A DNA stretch of 28,751 nucleotides from contig CAYYOO010000014.1 of NCBI GenBank assembly GCA_964473335.1, positions 1 through 28,751 of the forward strand, read 5' to 3'. The translations under genes were made by a program, and so were the position numbers. Shown here piece after piece: positions 23,973-28,751 of the stretch. Within the stretch, counting starts at the first letter, position 1, and every line of letters begins with the position of its first letter. The stretch is from CAYZTD01 sp964473335. GTDB taxonomy: Archaea; Thermoplasmatota; E2; DHVEG-1. The notes under the pieces were generated by a model. The model was not told where the DNA came from and made no database searches. It saw only the letters and a program-made list of their open reading frames with translations.

Positions 23973-24917
23973 TCATAGACATTTTTTACATATTTCATTT
24001 AATCTTTTGAATAATTTTATTTTAAACTTTCTATATTCATTTTTGTCAACAGTTGATAAAGTTAATAGCTGTATTTCTTCATCAGAATCTAAAAAACCTT
24101 TTCTAAATAAAGTTTTACAGTTGTTCCTTAAATTTTTTTTAAGGTGAGATGTAGCAAGTCTTCCACTATCTATTTTTCTTATAATTTTATTTATATCTAT
24201 TGAAAAAATATCCAATTTTTTACTGTTTATAAGATATAGATCATATATGTCTCTTTCCATCGGATTGTCCCTTGTAAGAACCGCACGATATTTCTCAAAA
24301 ACTATTTCCTTTAATTCATAACAGTACAATCTGAGAGGAACAAGATTGTATCCTATCGATGCTAGAACAGAATCTTTAGATATAAGGGGGTTAATGTTTT
24401 GTATTGATGGTTTGTATTGAAGATGTTCGACAAAATTTATTTCTATTTTCAATCTAATTGGATTATTAGTAATTTGAGATATGTAATATATTTTTAGGCT
24501 GTATACTGCTTTGTGGTGATATGCAGTAACATATCTGGTATTACTTCGGTCAGTTTGAAAATCAAATCCACAAGTATCACATATTGTTTTAATATCTTCT
24601 AAAATAGGTTTAATTAGATTTCGAATGGTTTTAATTCGATTGTTTTGGCTCATATTGCAAATATCTTCACATTTTTTATGGGTAAAATCAAGATCTTCAC
24701 TTATACGAGGATAGTCTAAATGATTACGCATAAGAAGTGTTCCTCCCTTAAAAATTAGTTCATCAAGTTCTCTGATTCTTTTTTTATCTCTAAGTTTCTG
24801 CCAGGTTGAAAGAAAAAGACTCAGCAAATAGTCTTTTTCGATGTAATAATCCTCAATTGGTTTGTCAGTTTTACTTTTAACATAATCAATATATTTTAAA
24901 AGATTGAAATCAATCAT
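23973..24917 (-). CDS. AbiEii-type nucleotidyltransferase toxin
   Basis: 314 residues, a DUF1814/AbiEii-like nucleotidyltransferase. FKGGTLL (57-63), then RISEDLDF with the SxDxD signature (Ser73, Asp75, Asp77), and LKEIVFEKYRA...ERDIYDLY near residue 215-245 give the conserved blocks. In AbiE systems the toxin is a bacteriostatic nucleotidyltransferase that modifies tRNA ends, countered by the AbiEi partner. Its ATG overlaps the stop of the partner gene by four bases (ATGA), showing translational coupling. No frameshift is visible. Confidence 0.85.
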   Translation of the reverse strand: MIDFNLLKYIDYVKSKTDKPIEDYYIEKDYLLSLFLSTWQKLRDKKRIRELDELIFKGGTLLMRNHLDYPRISEDLDFTHKKCEDICNMSQNNRIKTIRNLIKPILEDIKTICDTCGFDFQTDRSNTRYVTAYHHKAVYSLKIYYISQITNNPIRLKIEINFVEHLQYKPSIQNINPLISKDSVLASIGYNLVPLRLYCYELKEIVFEKYRAVLTRDNPMERDIYDLYLINSKKLDIFSIDINKIIRKIDSGRLATSHLKKNLRNNCKTLFRKGFLDSDEEIQLLTLSTVDKNEYRKFKIKLFKRLNEICKKCL

Positions 24918-25534
24918 TGATAATACACCTTTTTTTTGAATGATTTAGGATAAAAATTTAGGTATTTTTTCAATTTTTTCCAGTTAATTCTTTTTTTAAG
25001 ATCTTTTCTTGCTTTCTTATTAAGATACAAAAAATCAAGATAGGTTTTTTCAAGATCTGAATAATAAAAGCTGATATTGTTATTTGTTTTATTTTCTATC
25101 ATACCAAATTTAAAAAAATCATCTTTCATTTTATGAAAATAATAGTTTATCCCCTGAATTTTTCTTTTACCAGAAAAATAATTATTGATAATAACAGGGT
25201 TTACAACTCCTTGCCATATAATTTGATTATATTCAAGAGCGCTGTATAGGCCAAGATACCATTTTATATTCTGCTTGTTTAAAACTTTATAAAGCATTTC
25301 ATTTGTCGAATAATCTAGATAATGGCCACTTTTTTCTAATGGACTTACAACATAATAATAATCAAACATAACATAGAGAATGTCATTATTTTGTCTAAGA
25401 TTTTTTATTATATTTTTATCATATCTCTCTTTGATTATTTCTTTGAATCTTTTTTGAATTTCTTCTCGTTTAATAAGTTTTTTTTCAAATGAAGAAAGAA
25501 TATTATTTACTATCCGTCTATTCATGTTTTCCAT
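24914..25534 (-). CDS. AbiEi-like antitoxin/transcription regulator
   Basis: 206 residues from the ATG at 25534. The N terminus reads as a winged-helix region (SSFEKKLIKREEIQKRF followed by IIKNLRQNNDILYVM), then GLYSALEYN and a mixed helix-strand domain of the type found in AbiEi. I shortened the frame, which is open to 25651, because TATA sequence is centred about 25 bases before 25534 and there is no ribosome-binding site, so the gene looks leaderless. The perfect palindrome over the TATA box is the likely site of autorepression. Partner of AbiEii downstream. Family identity rests mainly on context and helix pattern. Confidence 0.68.
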   Translation of the reverse strand: MENMNRRIVNNILSSFEKKLIKREEIQKRFKEIIKERYDKNIIKNLRQNNDILYVMFDYYYVVSPLEKSGHYLDYSTNEMLYKVLNKQNIKWYLGLYSALEYNQIIWQGVVNPVIINNYFSGKRKIQGINYYFHKMKDDFFKFGMIENKTNNNISFYYSDLEKTYLDFLYLNKKARKDLKKRINWKKLKKYLNFYPKSFKKKVYYQ

Positions 25535-25549
25535 TATATAATTAGCACT

Positions 25550-25569
25550 CAAAGTATATAAATACTTTG
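25550..25569 (-). promoter_or_regulatory. palindrome over the abiE TATA box (candidate operator)
   Basis: CAAAGTATATAAATACTTTG: two perfect 8-bp arms around 4 bases. It contains the TATA box, about 25 bases before the AbiEi ATG. Binding here would block TBP, a standard archaeal repression mode. Confidence 0.55.
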
Positions 25570-25678
25570 TTTTAAAAAAACTAAAATTATAGTTTTTTAA
25601 AAACGAGTGATATTTAAATAAATTAGATTGAAAATACATGTAAAGTCCCAAAATTATTTCCCAATTTTATCCATTAAT

Positions 25679-26272
25679 TCATTTCTCGTAAAACCATTCA
25701 AACATATCCCTGCGCAGTTTAGCCATCCGCCCATCAGGATGCGTAAAGACAATTCCTTCCACATATCCCTCTCTATTACCAATCATTGAAGAAAACAGGG
25801 GTATCAAACCCTCTTTAAACCATTTAGAAATTGTTTCAAAATCTTTTGGATATTTGCCCCATGATTTATACCTTAAGTGTTTTCTGCAAAATGTTTCAAA
25901 AGGAAGCCAGCGCGGCTCTTTTAAATTGTAGAGATTTCCATTAATTCTTCCACCTACAAGTTCACCAAAATGCTGACCGTCGGAAAGATCGCAGTAACCT
26001 CGATCATAAGAATTCAATAGGCCCTTTATAATAACAGAATTTCCCTTTGAAAAAAAGGGAATATGATTTTTTCTATTCCAAATTGATACTATTTTTCCAT
26101 CTTTTATTACAATTGATACGTTTGTACCGTTAATCTTTTCAATTGCCATAACTTTGTCGTCTTCAAAGACCCATTTAAAATCTGGATCAATTTCAGGTGT
26201 TACAACATAATGATTGTTCTTCATTTCTCTAATAAAAGGACTTTTCAATTTTGGCATATCTCTAACTTTCAT
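25679..26272 (-). CDS. minimal RNA-ligase-like nucleotidyltransferase
   Basis: 197 residues containing only a ligase nucleotidyltransferase core. Motif I is EKINGT, with the adenylated Lys46 and Gly49 (KxxG). Motif III is FGELVG with Glu104, followed by GRINGNLY, a pattern of Rnl2-like RNA ligases. Motif IV is EGIVF (Glu172) and motif V is AKLRRDM (Lys185). The usual C-terminal domain is missing, but the reading frame shows no sign of truncation. CCCCC at 26282-26286 (GGGGG on this strand) lies nine bases before the ATG. It stands alone next to toxin-antitoxin genes, suggesting RNA repair or tRNA healing; DNA ligase activity is also possible. Confidence 0.75.
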   Translation of the reverse strand: MKVRDMPKLKSPFIREMKNNHYVVTPEIDPDFKWVFEDDKVMAIEKINGTNVSIVIKDGKIVSIWNRKNHIPFFSKGNSVIIKGLLNSYDRGYCDLSDGQHFGELVGGRINGNLYNLKEPRWLPFETFCRKHLRYKSWGKYPKDFETISKWFKEGLIPLFSSMIGNREGYVEGIVFTHPDGRMAKLRRDMFEWFYEK

Positions 26273-26379
26273 CTTATATTTCCCCCAATATATCTAATTT
26301 ATAGATTTTTTTATTTTATTTTGTATAATAAAAATAAGATAGTTATTTGAATTAATTAAGTTAAATATGGGGTCGCTTA

Positions 26380-26434
26380 AACTATTAAAAAATACATAGT
26401 ATTTTCCTTTGGTTTATTGTTATTTTAAATAGTT
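26380..26434. repeat. nested inverted repeats in the gap 26273-26486
   Basis: The inner repeat is AAAATAC ATA GTATTTT (26389-26405), a perfect 7-bp arm pair. Outside it lie AACTATT (26380-26386) and AATAGTT (26428-26434). It sits between the divergent ligase and zinc-protein genes. The rest of the gap holds only promoter-like AT sequence, including CTATAAAAG near 26454-26462. Could be an operator or chance in AT-rich DNA. Confidence 0.35.
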
Positions 26435-26486
26435 ATAGATACCTTTTTATGGCTATAAAAGTTTATTAATAATGGAGGCGGAGTAA

Positions 26487-26888
26487 TTGGAATATAAAGA
26501 TTTTTCAAATCAAAAGATTGTTAAGGTAAATTGTGACTTTTGTGGAAGAGATATGGAATGCCCTGAAGAAATGCTTAAAACGTCAAAAAAGCATATGTGT
26601 AGTACTTGTTTTAAAAATCCTGATAATCTAAAAGGTGAAGATATAGGTAAGGTTCATATCGATATGCCTATGGATGAAGTTGATTCAATTATGGCTGGAC
26701 GTATGGCTGAAGAATTTTCAGAAAAAGCTTTTCCTATGATGTGGTCAAGTGAAAAAAAGGAATTACGAAGACTGTCAAAAAAAGAGATGTCTAAAGAAGT
26801 ATTTGAAGCTGGAGTTTATGTAGGTATTCAATTTATGTTTGATCATATGAAAAAAATGGAAGAGGAGTTTGAAGAAGATATAGAGTAA
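26487..26888 (+). CDS. small zinc-finger-like protein, unknown function
   Basis: 133 residues. The N terminus carries CDFCG (Cys16, Cys19) and CSTC (Cys38, Cys41), with Cys25 between, a probable zinc-binding treble-clef or ribbon. The rest is helical and acidic, with MKKMEEEFEED at the C terminus. The family is not recognised. The start is TTG with GGAGG at 26474-26478 eight bases upstream. Followed by about 100 bases before the mntA gene. Possibly a nucleic-acid or partner binding protein of the island; no function can be read. Confidence 0.6.
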   Translation: MEYKDFSNQKIVKVNCDFCGRDMECPEEMLKTSKKHMCSTCFKNPDNLKGEDIGKVHIDMPMDEVDSIMAGRMAEEFSEKAFPMMWSSEKKELRRLSKKEMSKEVFEAGVYVGIQFMFDHMKKMEEEFEEDIE

Positions 26889-26948
26889 TCTAATATATTT
26901 TCTTGAAGAAAGTAATTTTTGGATAACACACAATTCTGTTTTATGGAA

Positions 26949-26970
26949 AAATTATTTAAATAAATAATTT
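26949..26970 (+). promoter_or_regulatory. palindrome over the mntA-hepT TATA box
   Basis: AAATTATTT AAAT AAATAATTT: perfect 9-bp arms with a 4-base centre, including a TATA box about 28 bases before the ATG at 26988. There is no Shine-Dalgarno motif, so the gene is probably leaderless. Candidate autoregulatory site; composition is pure A/T, which raises the chance level. Confidence 0.45.
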
Positions 26971-26987
26971 GATAAAAACTATTAGAT

Positions 26988-27308
26988 ATGTCGCTTTCAA
27001 ATAAAATACATGGAATGGATGTCCCAAAGGAAAAAATTGTATCTTATTGTAAAAAAAATCATATCAAAAAATTGGCTTTGTTTGGTTCTTTTTTAACAAA
27101 TGATTTTAGATCTGATAGTGATATTGATCTACTTGTTGAATTTGAAAAAGGTCATATTCCTGGTTTTTTTGATCTTGTTAGAATGCAAAATCAATTATCT
27201 AAATTTTTTAACGGACGTTCAGTTGATCTTAGAACTCAATATGATTTAAGCAGATATTTCAGAGAAAAAGTAATTGATAATGCTGAGGTACTTTATGCAG
27301 GAAGCTGA
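26988..27308 (+). CDS. mntA: MNT-type nucleotidyltransferase antitoxin
   Basis: 106 residues. The nucleotidyltransferase signature GSFLTNDFRSDSDID (33-47) has the Gly-Ser and the two metal-binding aspartates (Asp45, Asp47), with a third acidic residue expected at SVDL near 79. MntA transfers AMP to a tyrosine of the HEPN toxin HepT, silencing it. The ATG of hepT at 27295 overlaps its end. It appears intact even though its toxin gene is broken, so it may no longer have a target here. Confidence 0.85.
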   Translation: MSLSNKIHGMDVPKEKIVSYCKKNHIKKLALFGSFLTNDFRSDSDIDLLVEFEKGHIPGFFDLVRMQNQLSKFFNGRSVDLRTQYDLSRYFREKVIDNAEVLYAGS

Positions 27309-27626
27309 CATAGTAAGATTAAAACATATGCTTGGTTCAGCAAAAGAGGGACCTATTTTATTAAAAATAAAAGTTTTGATGATTTTAGAGAAGATAGAAA
27401 ATTACAACTATCTATCGTTCATCTTTTAGAGATAATTGATGAAGCAGGGTCCCGTGTTTCAAAAGATATTCAGGATAAATATAAAGAGATACCATGGAAA
27501 GATATAACGGGTATGAGAAATAGATTAATTCATGGTTATTTTGATATTGATTTAAGGATTGTATATACAACTGCAAATGAAGATATTCCACCTTTGATCG
27601 ATGAAATAGAAGGTATTCTTGCCTAA
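27295..27626 (+). pseudogene. hepT: HepT-like HEPN toxin gene with a one-base frameshift
   Basis: The gene opens with ATG at 27295 (MQEADIVRLKHMLGSAK) and overlaps the mntA end. That frame then hits TAG at 27427. From about 27345 a second frame continues as GTYFIKNKSFDDFREDRK and on through MRNRLIHGYFDID, the HEPN RNase motif R-X4-H, to TAA at 27624-27626. Joining the two needs one extra A in the run AAAA at 27342-27345 (five A would give AKRGTYF). The rest is intact and well conserved for the HepT family. Either a real inactivating indel, a homopolymer sequencing error, or a rare frameshift product. About 110 residues when repaired. Confidence 0.8.
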
Positions 27627-27633
27627 TTTTAAA

Positions 27634-28206
27634 TCATTTAAACTCTTTCTTAATTTTGTTATAATATTTCAGTAGATTATCTACCTTGATTGGTGAAAGA
27701 TTCCATACGTCAACTCCAACGTTTATCACCGGAATATTTTCAATAAATTTGTGTTTCCATTTATCATGAACATGACCACAGATAACAAAATCACAATCTT
27801 TTGGAATTTCATCAATACTCCTGGGAGGATGATGTTGAGCTAAAACAATTTTATTTCCAAACTCTAAAAATGCAGTTATAATGTAACTTTTCACACCACT
27901 ATTTCTATCATGATTTCCAATGATGTGAATAATCTTACCATTTAGTTTCTCTTCGAATTTTTCTGCGTTTTTTCTACCTTTGAATGAAAAATCACCAAGA
28001 TGATATACAATGTCATTTTGGTTAACTTCATTATTCCACCGTTGAATAATTTCATCATTCATTGATTTACAACGTTTATTTTTAATATCTTGAGATGCCC
28101 AGTGTCCTTCAGTTGTAATATCTCTTTTTTTTAAAAAAGGTCTATTTGCATATTTTATAATATTAGCATGGTCGAAATGACAATCGGCACTAAAATATAT
28201 TTTAAT
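27634..28206 (-). CDS. calcineurin-like metallophosphoesterase, apparent AUU start
   Basis: About 190 residues when started at 28206. The first ATG in frame (28062, 142 residues) would lose metal-binding motif I, which is present upstream in frame as YFSADCHFDHANII. Other motifs are HLGDFSFKG (Asp), IIGNHDR, AQHHPP and CGHVHDKW (His), so all the metal sites exist only in the long form. Upstream of it, GGAG (complement of 28217-28220) lies 10 bases before ATT at 28206-28204, and no ATG, GTG or TTG occurs in the 48-residue extension. The four-codon frame ATGAAAGCTTATTAA overlaps this spot. It resembles YfcE/YvnB-like or phage-type phosphoesterases with unknown substrate. Confidence 0.7.
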   Translation of the reverse strand: MKIYFSADCHFDHANIIKYANRPFLKKRDITTEGHWASQDIKNKRCKSMNDEIIQRWNNEVNQNDIVYHLGDFSFKGRKNAEKFEEKLNGKIIHIIGNHDRNSGVKSYIITAFLEFGNKIVLAQHHPPRSIDEIPKDCDFVICGHVHDKWKHKFIENIPVINVGVDVWNLSPIKVDNLLKYYNKIKKEFK

Positions 28207-28290
28207 AAGCTTTCATCTCCTTTTATTACAATTCCTTCTTCTTTATCCGATCTATTGTTTTTGGCATAATGAGGATATCTTACTACATTT

Positions 28291-28707
28291 TCAATAATTT
28301 TTTAAAATTTTGATTATATCTTGAGTAGAATAAACTTTCACTATCTTTTGATTTTTTAATTCTTTGTCATTAGACCATATGCCACAATCTATTCTCAAAG
28401 CTACAGCAAAATATAATGCATCGTCTATATCTGGTGAAATCTTGTTGGCTGTATCAATAAAATCTTTTACTTGATTTTTTGATATAGTTTTTAATTCTGA
28501 TTCGACAATTAAAGTTTCAGCTAGATCTTTTAATTCTTCTTTGCTTATTTTTACTTTTTTAGATAGTTCTTTTATATGATTTAAAAATTCTAAAAAAATA
28601 AAATTTGATGTGTACAAATCAAATTTATCACTAAGCATTATTGCCCTAGTAATCCCATTCTTCAGTAATCCAGATATAAGTATATTTGCATCAAGAACCA
28701 ACTTCAT
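28291..28707 (-). CDS. PIN-domain ribonuclease toxin (VapC-like)
   Basis: 138 residues, a single PIN domain. Acidic active-site residues are Asp6 (LDANILIS), Glu40 (FLEFLNH), Asp93/Asp95/Asp96 (SPDIDDALYFAVAL) and Asp114 (SNDKEL). This subgroup typically cleaves RNA and is paired with an antitoxin. The ATG at 28707 is followed upstream by tandem stop codons of a gene running off the right edge, so the partner is translated just before it. Sequence 28207-28290 holds no gene that I see. Confidence 0.85.
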   Translation of the reverse strand: MKLVLDANILISGLLKNGITRAIMLSDKFDLYTSNFIFLEFLNHIKELSKKVKISKEELKDLAETLIVESELKTISKNQVKDFIDTANKISPDIDDALYFAVALRIDCGIWSNDKELKNQKIVKVYSTQDIIKILKNY

Positions 28708-28710
28708 TCA

Positions 28711-28751
28711 TTAAGCTTCCCTAAATCTTTTTGCAGCTTTTTTGGTTATTT
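28711..28751 (-). CDS. partial C-terminal end of a probable antitoxin
   Basis: The minus-strand frame from the right edge reads ITKKAAKRFREA and stops at TAA (28713-28711), followed by TGA and then the PIN gene's ATG three bases on. A basic, helical C terminus directly upstream of a PIN toxin is what a VapB-type antitoxin would show, but 12 codons cannot establish a family. Confidence 0.35.
   Translation of the reverse strand, partial: ITKKAAKRFREA

Noticed and set aside
25535..25651. 39-residue N-terminal extension of the AbiEi-like protein
   Set aside because: It covers the TATA box and palindrome, and has a tyrosine/phenylalanine-rich translation typical of AT-rich noncoding DNA.
1..28751. 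CRISPR arrays, insertion sequences, integrase or tRNA genes
   Set aside because: No evenly spaced direct repeats, transposase or integrase motifs, or cloverleaf-like sequences were found by reading.

Overview
The window looks like AT-rich chromosomal DNA from an uncultured archaeon. The main evidence is a UbiA-family prenyltransferase of the digeranylgeranylglyceryl-phosphate synthase type (ether lipids), archaeal-type genes throughout (fused uridylyltransferase/acetyltransferase GlmU homologues, HtpX/LemA, MNT/HEPN, AbiE), TATA boxes about 25 bases before starts, several apparently leaderless genes, and Shine-Dalgarno-led genes that often start with TTG. No rRNA, tRNA, insertion sequence or CRISPR array was seen, and nothing names a genus. 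Methanogenesis genes are absent from the window, which says little.

Layout. 0.2-12.6 kb is mostly housekeeping: PepD dipeptidase, an LsrF/DhnA-type class I aldolase, LemA and HtpX, a DUF6498-like membrane protein, flavodoxin, a zinc alcohol dehydrogenase, a PRC-barrel/coiled-coil protein, a lipid operon (UbiA, polyprenol kinase, divergent thymidylate-kinase-like protein), a compact candidate small RNA at 10385-10447, a Nudix hydrolase, PurQ, and a zinc-ribbon membrane protein.

12.6-19.65 kb is one tightly spaced eight-gene transcription unit: a ribbon-helix-helix protein, CysD, CysN, a DHH phosphoesterase, CysC (APS kinase), a sulfotransferase, an SLC13-type anion transporter and a tandem universal-stress protein. 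Together these could import sulfate, activate it to APS and PAPS, transfer the sulfuryl group, and hydrolyse the PAP by-product. No PAPS or sulfite reductase is present, so the unit reads as a sulfation system rather than cysteine assimilation. It is followed by glmU-like, glmS and glmU genes (19.7-23.9 kb) for UDP-GlcNAc, so a sulfated amino-sugar glycan is a reasonable but unproven end product.

23.97-28.75 kb is an accessory island: AbiEii/AbiEi, a minimal RNA-ligase-like nucleotidyltransferase, a small zinc protein, an MNT antitoxin with a frameshifted HEPN toxin, a metallophosphoesterase with an apparent AUU start, and a PIN-domain toxin cut off from its antitoxin by the window end. Two of the toxin-antitoxin promoters carry perfect palindromes over the TATA box.
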